A DNA stretch of 64,000 bases, from contig JAXMBX010000022.1 of NCBI GenBank assembly GCA_046349635.1, positions 15,220-79,219 of the forward strand, given 5' to 3'. The notes below the pieces were generated by a model, which was not told the DNA's origin, did no database searches, and worked only from the letters and a program-made list of their open reading frames with translations. Shown here one piece after another: positions 28,480-36,755 of this stretch (position 1 is the stretch's first letter; the number at the start of each line of letters is the position of its first letter). Origin of the DNA: JAXMBX01 sp046349635 (GTDB lineage Bacteria; Planctomycetota; Planctomycetia; Planctomycetales; Planctomycetaceae). Made by a program: the position numbers and the translations under genes.

Positions 28480-29290
28480 TTCCTGGGATGAGGGGCGCCT
28501 CCTGATCAATGCGGACTATGCGCCGCTCCTGCGTCAACTCGGCCTCACGAATTACGAGGCCGTCCAGCAACTCCGCCCTGCCGGTGTCGCCAAGGATTTC
28601 TTGCCAGAGCGGGTCACCATCCGCGTCGAGTTGGGTGAGGGGACCAATCGCCATGCGTTCTATCTCAAGCGTCACGCCCCACCTCCGCTCAAGGAATACC
28701 TCAAGCCCCTCATTCGCCTCCGGTGGCCGATCATCGGCGCCCGCAACGAATGGAACGCCCTCCTCGCCTTCCACGAGGTCCACCTCCCCACGATGATCCC
28801 CGTCGCATACGGACGGCAGGGACGGCATTCCTTCCTCTTCACCGCTTCCCTGGAGAACTGCACCCGCCTGTCGGAAATGTTCCAGCATCTCGCCGAAAAA
28901 CCAACCGCCAAACACACACACCTGAAACAGACTCTCACGAAGTCCGTCGCCCAGCTTGCCCGCCGCATGCACGACCTTGGCTGGCATCATCAGGACTTCT
29001 ACGCCGGCCACATCCTCGTCCGCTCGCCCGATCACCAGCTCTTCATCATCGACCTGGGCCGCGTCCGCCCCCTCCGCTGGTTCCGCAAGATGTTCATTTT
29101 CAAGGATCTCGCCCAACTCGCCTACTCGTTGCGCCAGGCCACCCTTTCCGACCGCATCCGCTTCCTCCGGGCCTACTGGGGGAAACCGTTCCGCAAGAAG
29201 GAACGCCACTGGCTCCGCCGGATTGACCGCAAAGTCAATTCCATTGCCCGTCACGATCGAAAGTCCCGCGCTTCCCGTGAACCCGCTTGA
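28445..29290 (+). CDS. LPS core kinase (WaaP/KdkA-like)
   Basis: A small protein kinase-like enzyme of about 281 residues. Visible motifs are the Lys in HAFYLKRH (ATP site), the catalytic loop HDLGWHHQDFYAGHILV with its HQD, and the metal site LFIIDLGRVR, very close to WaaP-type sequences. It would phosphorylate a core heptose or Kdo. I placed the start at the TTG at 28445 because GAGG lies six bases upstream; the GTG at 28472 is an alternative. Either way it overlaps the GT4 gene. It completes a heptose synthesis, transfer, extension and phosphorylation set. Confidence 0.85.
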   Translation: MKNQTANRPVVNSWDEGRLLINADYAPLLRQLGLTNYEAVQQLRPAGVAKDFLPERVTIRVELGEGTNRHAFYLKRHAPPPLKEYLKPLIRLRWPIIGARNEWNALLAFHEVHLPTMIPVAYGRQGRHSFLFTASLENCTRLSEMFQHLAEKPTAKHTHLKQTLTKSVAQLARRMHDLGWHHQDFYAGHILVRSPDHQLFIIDLGRVRPLRWFRKMFIFKDLAQLAYSLRQATLSDRIRFLRAYWGKPFRKKERHWLRRIDRKVNSIARHDRKSRASREPA

Positions 29291-29426
29291 ATTTCCGCAC
29301 ACCGGGGAGTATCACTCGTTCCAGTATCCTATGGACGTGTGCTGGGGTCTTTCTCTTAACTAGCCCGGAGCGGCAGCGACGGGTTCCAAACGGCACAATT
29401 GTCTCTTTATTCGTAAGGACACTTCC

Positions 29427-30086
29427 GTGAACCCCTGGCTCGCCTCCCTCTGCACCATCGTTATCGCCTACTTCGCCGGGTCGATTCCGTTCGGCTATCT
29501 CACCGCCCGACTCGTCCGCGGGATCGATATCCGTCAACACGGCAGCAGGAACATCGGCGCCACCAACATCGGCCGGGTCCTCGGAACCCGCTGGGGACTG
29601 TTCGTTTTTGTGCTCGACGGCCTCAAGGGTTATCTCCCCGTCTTTCTGATTCCGGCCGGTTTTGCGAACGCCTCCTCCCCTCAGACACTCGCTGTTGTCG
29701 CCGGTTTCGGGACCATCCTGGGGCACATGTATCCCTGCTGGCTGGGGTTTTCCGGGGGGAAAGGGGTCGCGACCGCGCTCGGTGTCGCTGCCGCTCTGGC
29801 GTCGCTGGAAACCGGGATTGCCGCAGCGACATTCCTGATCGTGTTCGCCGTCAGCCGGATCATCTCTCTCAGTTCGATGACCGCCGCGCTGGCCTTTGCG
29901 ATCACGCACGTTGTCCGCCTCAGAGCGGATCTCTTCACTCCCGCGAATTTGCCGCTGAGTCTTTTCAGCTTTCTGATCCCCGCCCTGATCCTGTGGCGGC
30001 ATCGCGCCAACATCGGGCGACTCCTCAACGGAACTGAGCCGCGCTACACCTCGGGCAAGCCTCAGCCACCGATCACGAAATCGTAA
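29427..30086 (+). CDS. plsY: Acyl-phosphate glycerol-3-phosphate acyltransferase
   Basis: A 219-residue polytopic membrane enzyme that makes lysophosphatidic acid from acyl phosphate and glycerol-3-phosphate. The three PlsY loops are clear: GSRNIGATNIGRVLG (residues 40-54), VLDGLKGYLPV (about 64-74) and LGFSGGKGVATALG (about 107-120). Five hydrophobic segments match the family topology. It lies 136 bases after the LPS kinase on the same strand and may have its own promoter in that gap. PlsX is not in the window. Confidence 0.95.
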   Translation: MNPWLASLCTIVIAYFAGSIPFGYLTARLVRGIDIRQHGSRNIGATNIGRVLGTRWGLFVFVLDGLKGYLPVFLIPAGFANASSPQTLAVVAGFGTILGHMYPCWLGFSGGKGVATALGVAAALASLETGIAAATFLIVFAVSRIISLSSMTAALAFAITHVVRLRADLFTPANLPLSLFSFLIPALILWRHRANIGRLLNGTEPRYTSGKPQPPITKS

Positions 30087-30208
30087 TTCACCGGCAATTC
30101 CTGCGCGTGTCTGCCAAGTGTCTGAGGGTGGCGGGGCGCACCCCATTCGCGGTAGCCCCCGGATTTCATGGTTCTGAATTCAACTCGTGAGCCAACAAGC
30201 GCGACTCC

Positions 30209-30240
30209 AAAAAAAATCGGCGACTCACCCAATGAGTCGC
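30209..30240 (-). terminator. Intrinsic terminator downstream of the BON-like gene
   Basis: On the minus strand GCGACTCA / TGAGTCGC forms an eight-pair stem with a five-base loop, then CGA and eight T residues (30216-30209). Two more hairpins lie just upstream on the same strand (arms 30239-30245/30264-30270 and 30268-30273/30279-30284), giving a structured trailer of about 75 nt. Confidence 0.85.
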
Positions 30241-30329
30241 AGACACGTGGGAGTTGAACCCCCTGTCTGCAAGTATTTCTTGCAATCGCGGCGCTGTTAC
30301 TGCCCGTCAGCTGCGCAGCGAACGACCAG

Positions 30330-30563
30330 TCACACCACTTCAATTTCGTTCGCCAGGCTCCGCTCTTCCAGCAGATCCTGCACGGCGTGGGTCGCCAGTT
30401 GTTTGTTGTAATAGCGTTTGGTCTGTCCCCGCAGGATCACTTCGCTCGGCTGGATATCCACCTGCAAACTCTGGATTCCGCCTCCAGTACGTTCGCAAAT
30501 CAACCGCTCTAACTGTTCCATCAGTAAGACGTTGGGATCAATCCCCCGAATGGTACGAATCAT
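30330..30563 (-). CDS. Small BON-like domain protein
   Basis: A 77-residue protein. The C-terminal part (IQSLQVDIQPSEVILRGQTK, then YYNKQLATHAVQDLLEE) has the strand-turn-strand plus helix pattern of BON domains, including the VILRG turn, though no signal peptide is present in this version. The start is uncertain: the ATG at 30563 has GGAGGG 11 bases upstream, and in-frame ATGs at 30581 and 30635 would extend it. BON domains bind phospholipid or support oligomerisation; here the protein looks cytoplasmic and its role is unknown. It ends in a run of hairpins and a strong terminator. Confidence 0.6.
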   Translation of the reverse strand: MIRTIRGIDPNVLLMEQLERLICERTGGGIQSLQVDIQPSEVILRGQTKRYYNKQLATHAVQDLLEERSLANEIEVV

Positions 30564-31002
30564 GGTCGAGTCACCCTCCATAACCTTTGTTTTCTCCGTC
30601 TCACTCTCATCCGTGAACCGCCTTTTTTCCTTCATCCCGTTCTCACTTTTGAGAGAGCCGGATGCGGCGATTCCCGTCTGCTCGATCCGCGTTCCTTCTT
30701 GGATTGGAATACTGAACGCTGCTTATTTGCAGCTTTCATGCCATGTTACTTAAATCAATTCCCGCAGGAGCTGTTCCTGCTGGGTTTACGTCACGTCCGT
30801 CTGCTCTGAAAACGCCTTTTCGAGCAGTATTCTGCAACTCAACAGCCGTCCTCTTGCCGATTTCCCGATCCCGAGTTTTTCACCACTTACAGCTCAACGC
30901 TCAAACAGAAAAATGCGAATGAGATAAGCGTCGGCGCAAGTTTACCGGGCAGTCTTTCTTGGGCAATGTATGAGGAGGATGGAGATCAGGCGGAAGAGAT
31001 CT

Positions 31003-31260
31003 TCAATCTTCGGGGCGGTCACCGGATTCCTTTCGACCGCCGCACCAATTTAAGCTGTAAACTCTCCAGACCTGAGGTTCATCCTTGATATCGACTGGAA
31101 TTACGGCCCCAGACTCAACCGCTGCACTATATCTACCCCAGATCGATCTGTCAAACAATTTAACGCAAACGTAATCCCTAATATTACTTACGTAATATCC
31201 TCTCCCCCGCGAAATTCTGCCGGTCAGAAAGCCTGTGCCTGACGGGAAAGACCGACTCAA
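31003..31260 (-). CDS. Possible small hypothetical protein
   Basis: An 85-residue frame (MSRSFPSGTGFLTGRISRGR, then YYVSNIRDYVCVKLFDRSIW) whose composition is more protein-like than its alternatives and whose DNA is A+T-richer than the surroundings. It has no recognised domain or convincing ribosome-binding site. It is the only coding candidate in the roughly 780-bp gap 30564-31343, which otherwise shows no RNA gene or clear promoter. Treat as doubtful. Confidence 0.28.
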   Translation of the reverse strand: MSRSFPSGTGFLTGRISRGRGYYVSNIRDYVCVKLFDRSIWGRYSAAVESGAVIPVDIKDEPQVWRVYSLNWCGGRKESGDRPED

Positions 31261-31343
31261 AATTCCCTCCCCGACGGTCGAAGAAACCCTGACGGCCAGC
31301 GCTGCCGCATCGTTTTCAAGGATGACTCTGTTCCCGCTCTGTC

Positions 31344-32237
31344 ATGGCTGATACACCCGCACATCCGCTCCTCGAATCCGACCTGCGGACGACCCGCTTT
31401 CATTCCGCAGGCTTCGAACCGCTCGAGCTCCTCAGCCGTGATTCTCTCTTCGAATTGTGGCGCGTCCGCGCGACCGGGACCGGACAACTCTCCCTGTGGA
31501 AGCAGCCCGTCCCCCACGGTCCCCCGAGCCACACCTTGCGTCAACTCCTCGCGCATGAAGAACGCATCTCCCTGCAGTTGGATTCTCCCCAGGTCTTGAA
31601 GATCCTCTCCTCGTCCGACAGCTCTCTGCCGAGCGAGCTTCTGTTCGAGGATTTCGACGCCGCTTCACTGCATTCGTTCCTCCTTCGACGTGGGCGCTGC
31701 TCCGTCGAAAGCACCCTCTGGATCGCCCGCCAGATCGCGGAATCGCTCCACGCCCTCGAACGGGCCGGGTTCATTCATGCCTCCCTCAATCCTCACTCCC
31801 TGCTGGTCCATCGTTCCGGGCAGATCAAGCTGACCAACCTCATCCTGGCGCAACGTCTCGGCCGCTCTTGCAGCATCGACCTCTCCACCGAATGGCGGTC
31901 CGATCCGGAAATCCAGTCCTATCGTTCCCCCGAACGCACCCGCTCTTCGTACTCTGCACGGATCGCCTGGGACCTGTATGCGCTCGGCGTCCTGATGTAC
32001 CGCCTCCTGACGGGAAAACTCCCCTGGATCGGCAGCACCCCCGAGGAAACCGACCGCCTCCAGCGGACCACCAACCCGGTCCCCATTCGGCAACTCGCGC
32101 CCCACGTCCCCCGCGACGTCGCCGAATTCGTCGCTCCCCTCCTCTCCCGCCAGCCGATCTATCGCCCCGATTCCTGGCAGCAGGTCATCGACCGTCTGGT
32201 GGCTTTGGAAATCCAGTCCCTCCCCGCCACGGGCTGA
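31344..32237 (+). CDS. Protein kinase-fold pseudokinase
   Basis: A 297-residue protein with a Hanks-type Ser/Thr kinase outline but degenerate catalytic sites. The glycine-rich loop is absent (ELLSRDSLFELWRVR), a Lys remains in LSLWKQPV, the HRD-K-N loop reads FIHASLNPHSLLV so the catalytic Asp is Ser and the Lys is missing, and the DFG motif is replaced by LTN. The C-lobe is well kept: SYRSPERTR for APE and the AWDLYALGVLMYRLLTGKLP helix. It probably acts as a binding or scaffolding module; phosphotransfer is unlikely. No membrane helix or extra domain is seen. It lies 113 bases upstream of rhaB on the same strand. Confidence 0.8.
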   Translation: MADTPAHPLLESDLRTTRFHSAGFEPLELLSRDSLFELWRVRATGTGQLSLWKQPVPHGPPSHTLRQLLAHEERISLQLDSPQVLKILSSSDSSLPSELLFEDFDAASLHSFLLRRGRCSVESTLWIARQIAESLHALERAGFIHASLNPHSLLVHRSGQIKLTNLILAQRLGRSCSIDLSTEWRSDPEIQSYRSPERTRSSYSARIAWDLYALGVLMYRLLTGKLPWIGSTPEETDRLQRTTNPVPIRQLAPHVPRDVAEFVAPLLSRQPIYRPDSWQQVIDRLVALEIQSLPATG

Positions 32238-32350
32238 TTCGGACTTCTCCCCTCGCACATCCCTCGCCAGTCCGCCCCAAATCGGATAGCCTGAGCAGGC
32301 GATTTCTCTCTCAGTTTCCCGTGAATATTTCGCCTCGCAAGGGACTCCTC

Positions 32351-33841
32351 ATGTCGGAAAAGTGCTATCTCGCCGTCGATCTCGGTGCGGAAAGTGGCCG
32401 CGTCATCGCCGGCCTGTTTGACGGTCAAAAAATTCGCCTCGAACAGGTCAACCGTTTCAGTAACGGGGCCGTCCCGTTCGGCGAGACCCTCCGCTGGGAT
32501 GTCCTCAAGCTCTGGTCCGAAATCCAGTCCGGCATCGCGCAGGCTGCTCATCAGCACAAGGCGATCACCTCCGTCGGCGTTGATACATGGGGCGTGGACT
32601 ATGCCCTCTTCGGCCCCGAGCAGGAGATGCTCGGCAATCCCTATCACTACCGCGACCCCCGCACGCAGGGGACCATGCAGCAGGTTTTCGCCCAGGTCAG
32701 CCGCCAGGAAATCTTCGCCGCCACCGGCCTGCAGTTCATGGAGTTCAACACCCTGTTCCAGCTCTTCGCTTCCCAGCAAAAGATTCCCCAGATCCTGAAG
32801 CAATCCCGCCGCTTCCTGATGATGGCGGACATCTTCCATTGGCTCCTCAGCGGCAGCCAGGTGGTCGAATTCACCAACGCCACCACCACCCAGTTCTTCA
32901 ATCCCCAGGCGGGAACCTGGGCCTTCGACCTCCTCCGCAAACTCGGTATTCCGACCGAGATGTTCGGCGATGTCGTCCCCCCCGGCACACTGCTGGGGAA
33001 ACTCCGCACCAATCTCGCCGATCGGCTCAATCTCCCGCGCATGAACGTCGTCGCCCCCGCCACGCACGACACCGGCTCCGCCGTCGTTGCCTGCCCCACC
33101 GAACAGACCGGCTCCGCCCGCTGGGCCTATATCAGCTCCGGCACCTGGTCCCTGATGGGGCTCGAAGTCCCCCATGCCATCCTGACTCCTGAAGCCCTCA
33201 AAAAGAACGTCACCAATGAAGGGGGCGTGGACGGCACCTACCGCCTCCTCAAGAACATCATGGGGCTGTGGCTCGTCCAGGAATGCCGCCGCAGCTTCGA
33301 ACGGGCCGGCCATCCCCTCGACTATGCCCCCCTCATTAAGCTGGCCGAATCCGCCCCCCCCTTTAAGTCCCTCATCGATCCGGATCACCACACCCTTCTC
33401 GCCCCCAAGGACATGCCGACCGCCATCCGGGAACTTTGCAAAAGCACCGGCCAACCCGTTCCGCAATCCGAAGGGGAACTCGTCCGCTGCGCCCTCGAAA
33501 GCCTCGCATTGAAGTACCGGATCGTCCTGGAAGGACTCGAAGAGCTTTCCGGGGAGAAAGTCGAGGTCATCCACGTCGTCGGCGGGGGTTCCCAGAATGA
33601 ACTCCTGAACCAGTTCACGGCGGATGCCTGTGGCCGCCCCGTGATCGCCGGCCCCGTCGAAGCGACCGCCCTCGGAAACGTCCTCATCCAGGCCCGGACC
33701 GCCGGAGACATCGGTTCGCTGGCCGACATCCGCAAGGTGGTCCGCGCCTCGGTCGAACTCAAAACCTTCCTCCCGCGAAACCCTGACGCCTGGGAACAGG
33801 CTCTGACCCGCTTCCGCGAGATCCTGGCTCAACCCGCCTGA
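32351..33841 (+). CDS. rhaB: Rhamnulokinase
   Basis: A 496-residue FGGY-family carbohydrate kinase that phosphorylates L-rhamnulose to rhamnulose-1-phosphate. The first phosphate motif is YLAVDLGAESGRVIAGLFDG; VGVDTWGVDYALFGPEQEML carries the catalytic Asp region; the C-terminal domain has ATHDTGSAVVACP, YISSGTWSLMGLE and HVVGGGSQNELLNQFTADAC. These segments match RhaB rather than other FGGY kinases. The start at 32351 gives the canonical N-terminus. No other rha genes follow; planctomycetes often scatter rhamnose and fucose genes, so it may be expressed alone or with the pseudokinase upstream. Confidence 0.93.
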   Translation: MSEKCYLAVDLGAESGRVIAGLFDGQKIRLEQVNRFSNGAVPFGETLRWDVLKLWSEIQSGIAQAAHQHKAITSVGVDTWGVDYALFGPEQEMLGNPYHYRDPRTQGTMQQVFAQVSRQEIFAATGLQFMEFNTLFQLFASQQKIPQILKQSRRFLMMADIFHWLLSGSQVVEFTNATTTQFFNPQAGTWAFDLLRKLGIPTEMFGDVVPPGTLLGKLRTNLADRLNLPRMNVVAPATHDTGSAVVACPTEQTGSARWAYISSGTWSLMGLEVPHAILTPEALKKNVTNEGGVDGTYRLLKNIMGLWLVQECRRSFERAGHPLDYAPLIKLAESAPPFKSLIDPDHHTLLAPKDMPTAIRELCKSTGQPVPQSEGELVRCALESLALKYRIVLEGLEELSGEKVEVIHVVGGGSQNELLNQFTADACGRPVIAGPVEATALGNVLIQARTAGDIGSLADIRKVVRASVELKTFLPRNPDAWEQALTRFREILAQPA

Positions 33842-34020
33842 TTTTCGCTTCTCACCCGCGACTCCTCCACGGGAAGCAGATCGCCTGCTGGGATATCCGG
33901 CACAACTGCCTGCGCGGAAATCACTTTCGTCACATCGATTTTCACCTCCCTTTTCGCCGTTTTTTCGCAAGTTCTTGCCGGAGTGAGCATTGCGAAATCG
34001 CAACGTGCGCGCGTTCGCAC
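33829..34020 (-). CDS. Doubtful small protein antisense to the rhaB end
   Basis: A 63-residue frame whose second half (KREVKIDVTKVISAQAVVPD, then IPAGDLLPVEES) has a plausible protein composition. It overlaps the 3' end of rhaB by 13 bases on the opposite strand and has no recognised family. It might be a real small gene or a fragment of a lost one. Confidence 0.22.
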   Translation of the reverse strand: MRTRARCDFAMLTPARTCEKTAKREVKIDVTKVISAQAVVPDIPAGDLLPVEESRVRSENQAG

Positions 34021-34340
34021 GGCATTCGGTTTGCTAATTCAGTTTCGTCCCTGTCCATACAGCGGTAGGAAGCCGCGACAAATCGACTATCAAAATTGGT
34101 AGTCCGGCTGGAGGTTCAGCCGGGTGCATCTTTGTGGGGTGCCTCCGGGCGAGCGCCTGTTCCGCCAGTCGGCTACCTTTTTTATTCTTTGCCACCTCCC
34201 TCTTAACACAATTTTTGGAGTGAGATAGCCGGCGTCCAGCGGAGCGCCCCCCGAACGAGAGACACGACAATCACACACCCTTTCCGGTATCATCCGGGAG
34301 TCCATTTCTCCCCCCCGATGCACTCCGGAAGGTTCTCAGC
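34021..34340. other. Gene-free interval before the SGNH gene
   Basis: About 320 bp in which I see no convincing gene, RNA or strong promoter. Short frames on the minus strand look like chance. It must contain the promoter of the SGNH hydrolase gene, but no clear -10/-35 pair stands out. Confidence 0.4.
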
Positions 34341-35351
34341 ATGCGCCCGCTCCTGCTGCTCCCGTTGATTCTGTGTTTGATCCCCCTCCACCTCTTCGCC
34401 GAAGACACACCCACCCACCTGCTCCGCAATTCCCCCCGCATCCTCTTCCTGGGGGACAGCATCACCGCGGATGGTCGCTACGTCGCCTGGTTTGAAACCT
34501 GGCTCGTCGCCCAGAAGATCACCCCGCCGCAGGTCGTCATCAATGCCGGCCTCTCCAGCGAAACCGTCTCCGGCCTGTCCGAAGACGGACACGCCGGGGG
34601 GAAGTTTCCCCGCCCCGATCTGGCGGAACGCCTCGACCGCATCCTCAAGCTCGCGCGCCCCAACCTTGTCATCGCCTGCTATGGCATGAACTGCGGCATC
34701 TATCAGCCCTTCGCCCCCGAACGCTTCGAGAAATACAAGGCCGGCATTCAGCACCTCAAATCCAAGGTCGAACACGCCGGGGCGAAGATCATCCTCGTGA
34801 CTCCTCCGGTCTATGACGACGGCGTCATTCCCCCTGGTGGTTACTCCTACAACGAAGTCCTCGACCGCTATGCCGACTGGCTCCTCGCCCAGCGTGCCCA
34901 GGGCTGGCATGTCGTCGACCTGCATCATCCCATGACCGCGGAACTTCACGCCCGCCGCAAACAGGATCCCAAGTTCCAGTTCCAGCCCGATCGGGTTCAC
35001 CCCAATGACGCCGGCCTGTGGTTTATCGCGCAGCAACTCATCCGCTACTTCGGCGATGAACCCTCCGCCCGCACTTCCTCTCCGCAGGAGATGCTGAAAC
35101 AACTCCATCTGCCGCAGGAACTCCTTCCCCTCGTCACGCAGCGCTCGAAAATCCTGCACGACGCCTACCTCTCCACCGCAGGCCACAGCCGCCCCGGCGT
35201 CGCGAAAGGTCTGCCTCTTTCCCGGAAGCGGAAACAGAAGCCGCCCAACTGTCACCGAAATCCAGCGTCTTGTGGCCGCCAAACCATCAACTGCGGGTGC
35301 CCCGGCCAGCTTGGCTGGCGCAGCCACAAGTCGCTTAACGTAGACGGTTAA
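34341..35351 (+). CDS. Secreted SGNH/GDSL hydrolase with disturbed 3' end
   Basis: An exported esterase-type hydrolase. A signal peptide (MRPLLLLPLILCLIPLHLFA) is followed by block I ILFLGDSITADG with Ser40, block II around INAGLSSETVSG, block III YGMNCGI with Asn117, and block V PDRVHPND with Asp217 and His220, so the catalytic set is complete. The family deacetylates or de-esterifies carbohydrates and lipids. Beyond residue 290 the reading is suspect: AGHSRPGVAKG is followed in frame by a basic tail, while the next frames give FPEAETEAAQL and then TEIQRLVAAKPSTAGAPASL, the natural continuation. The true C-terminus is therefore probably frameshifted at about 35220 and 35255. Confidence 0.82.
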   Translation: MRPLLLLPLILCLIPLHLFAEDTPTHLLRNSPRILFLGDSITADGRYVAWFETWLVAQKITPPQVVINAGLSSETVSGLSEDGHAGGKFPRPDLAERLDRILKLARPNLVIACYGMNCGIYQPFAPERFEKYKAGIQHLKSKVEHAGAKIILVTPPVYDDGVIPPGGYSYNEVLDRYADWLLAQRAQGWHVVDLHHPMTAELHARRKQDPKFQFQPDRVHPNDAGLWFIAQQLIRYFGDEPSARTSSPQEMLKQLHLPQELLPLVTQRSKILHDAYLSTAGHSRPGVAKGLPLSRKRKQKPPNCHRNPASCGRQTINCGCPGQLGWRSHKSLNVDG

Positions 35352-35439
35352 AAACCCGTATTCAACAACACGAAAATCATCGACAATCAGAGTCTTTGAA
35401 CGGTAATCACCGGGCAAACCGGCGAACGCCACCATCACA

Positions 35440-35806
35440 AGAAACCGCCCCACATCTTCGAGACCAAGGGGGAGCCGCTCCTCACCCGGGCACAGTTCCG
35501 CCTGGCGGATGGCCCGTGCCGCCGGCATCGCAGCTTTGATCGTCGCCTTCTCCTGTTCCTCGGCGGGGCTGGATACCACTACACCGAAAATCTCCCCTGG
35601 ATCGATTCCTACCTCAACGCCTCCATGATCCTCACCGGCATGGGCCCGGTCGATGACATGAAATCCAACGGCGGAAAATCTTCGCCATCATCTATTCCCT
35701 CTACAGCGGCATCGCCTTCCTCACGATGATGGCGGTCCTTCTGGCCCCCGTCCTCCACCGCATCCTCCACCAGTTCCACGTCGCAGACGATGACGACAAG
35801 GATTAG
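35440..35806 (+). pseudogene. Decayed or frameshifted small membrane protein gene
   Basis: Three frames together spell one protein: HIFETKGEPLLTRAQFR (near 35451), RMARAAGIAALIVAFS (near 35510), then LLLFLGGAGYHYTENLPWID with SYLNASMILTGMGPVDDM, and after about 35672 KIFAIIYSLYSGIAFLTMMA with LLAPVLHRILHQFH before the stop at 35804-35806. It is a two-helix membrane protein of about 120 residues of a type found widely in bacteria. At least two or three one-base indels break it; the last lies in an A-run after GGCGG. Either real decay or sequence errors. It follows the disturbed end of the SGNH gene. Confidence 0.6.
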
Positions 35807-35827
35807 TAATCCAGCGGAGCGAAATGA

Positions 35828-36031
35828 ATGCGTGATCTTGAGCGGATTGATCGAATGTTAAATCTGCTTCGTGAACTTTGGAACGAAGTCCCTGATTGGC
35901 GACTTGGTCAAATCATCTTCAATGCCGCACGACGAAAAGAAGAATGCCCGAGTATTTATTCCATTGAGGACGATGAAATGGAGGTGCACCTCTCCGATTT
36001 ACTCAAACGGTACAGAGACGACCCCAAATGA
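35828..36031 (+). CDS. DUF1040-like small protein
   Basis: A 67-residue cytoplasmic protein. The pattern MRDLERIDRMLNLLRELWNE, VPDWRLGQIIFNAA and YSIEDDEMEVHLSDLL matches the small DUF1040-type family, which has R.L..IW...PD.RLgQLi and EDd..i..L. These proteins often occur in pairs or near toxin-antitoxin-like small genes, but no activity is established. GGAG lies upstream of the ATG at 35828. Its stop overlaps the ATG of the next gene (ATGA), so the two form a small operon. Confidence 0.72.
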   Translation: MRDLERIDRMLNLLRELWNEVPDWRLGQIIFNAARRKEECPSIYSIEDDEMEVHLSDLLKRYRDDPK

Positions 36032-36249
36032 CCAAAAAGAAACATGCGGCTCGCTTGGCGTTGATGGCAGCCTCCAACGCACTCAGCGACGAGATCTGGG
36101 AAGGACGGTGGAATCACGTCGCCAGTCTCAAGACGCAGCCGCTTTTTCAGTGCCTGGAAATCATCAATGAACTCGAAAGGCGTTGTCCGGGCCATACAAG
36201 GCAGGAGTATGAAGATGCAATTTCGAGAAGTCATTACACCAGACGATAG
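36028..36249 (+). CDS. Small hypothetical protein paired with the DUF1040-like gene
   Basis: A 73-residue soluble protein, Arg/Lys/His-rich at both ends (MTKKKHAARLALMAASNALS and ISRSHYTRR) with a helical middle (QPLFQCLEIINELERRC). I do not recognise the family. The four-base start/stop overlap with the preceding gene suggests translational coupling and a shared role. A two-gene toxin-antitoxin or regulatory pair is a possible but unsupported reading. Confidence 0.55.
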   Translation: MTKKKHAARLALMAASNALSDEIWEGRWNHVASLKTQPLFQCLEIINELERRCPGHTRQEYEDAISRSHYTRR

Positions 36250-36755
36250 CGATTCTTAGCGGTGACGCGTGACGCTACGTTTGCCGCCTCGCAATAAAGC
36301 CGGCTAAAGAGCCTCTTCCGAGCGCACCGCAAAAAACGCATCCTTAAACCACATCCAATCTCATCACCGCACTTAGGGTTACGGAAAGTTTGAGCCGACG
36401 GAGGAAAACGGGCGTTATAATCAAGAGCGTGTTTTCAACACATCTGTGAGGATCGCTGATTCAGCTTGATCCTCCGTATTGGGTTCCGCGAAAAAATGCG
36501 GGAAAAACATGAGCATCGCTTTTGTTTGTGGTGTTTTTAAGGACGACAGCAGTTGTTGTGCCTTTTCTGGGGTGTGTGACGCCCGTCTGAAACGCGTCCC
36601 CCAGTAGCCTTCGCGGGGGAGTGCCCCCCGGTTCATCGGCTGCATTCCGGATTCCCTCAGAGCGCGTGAAATCTGCGCGCCGGGAAACAATGCAGGCCGA
36701 TCCCCCATGTTTCTGCGCAGCCTGTTCGCGCGCAGTCTTCACAGGAGAACTTGCA
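36250..36755 (+). other. Leader region before the SPFH gene
   Basis: About 500 bp without a convincing gene. A TATAAT box lies at 36416-36421, though the nearest -35 candidate (TTGAGC, 36390) is 20 bases away. Downstream, GAGGATC and GATCCTC (36448-36475) form a hairpin in the presumed leader. A ribosome-binding AGGAG lies at 36743-36747. Confidence 0.4.

Noticed and set aside
30239..30284. Possible tRNA or tmRNA 3' end because of GGTTCAACTCCC
   Set aside because: No matching acceptor, D or anticodon arms can be built upstream, and no tag frame is present; it folds better as simple hairpins.
32159..34003. A 614-residue minus-strand frame
   Set aside because: Antisense to rhaB and the pseudokinase end; low-complexity composition without motifs.
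34290..35579. A 429-residue minus-strand frame
   Set aside because: It is antisense to the SGNH hydrolase, whose catalytic motifs are clear; the minus frame has the Gly/Val/Asp-rich composition of a shadow in G+C-rich DNA.
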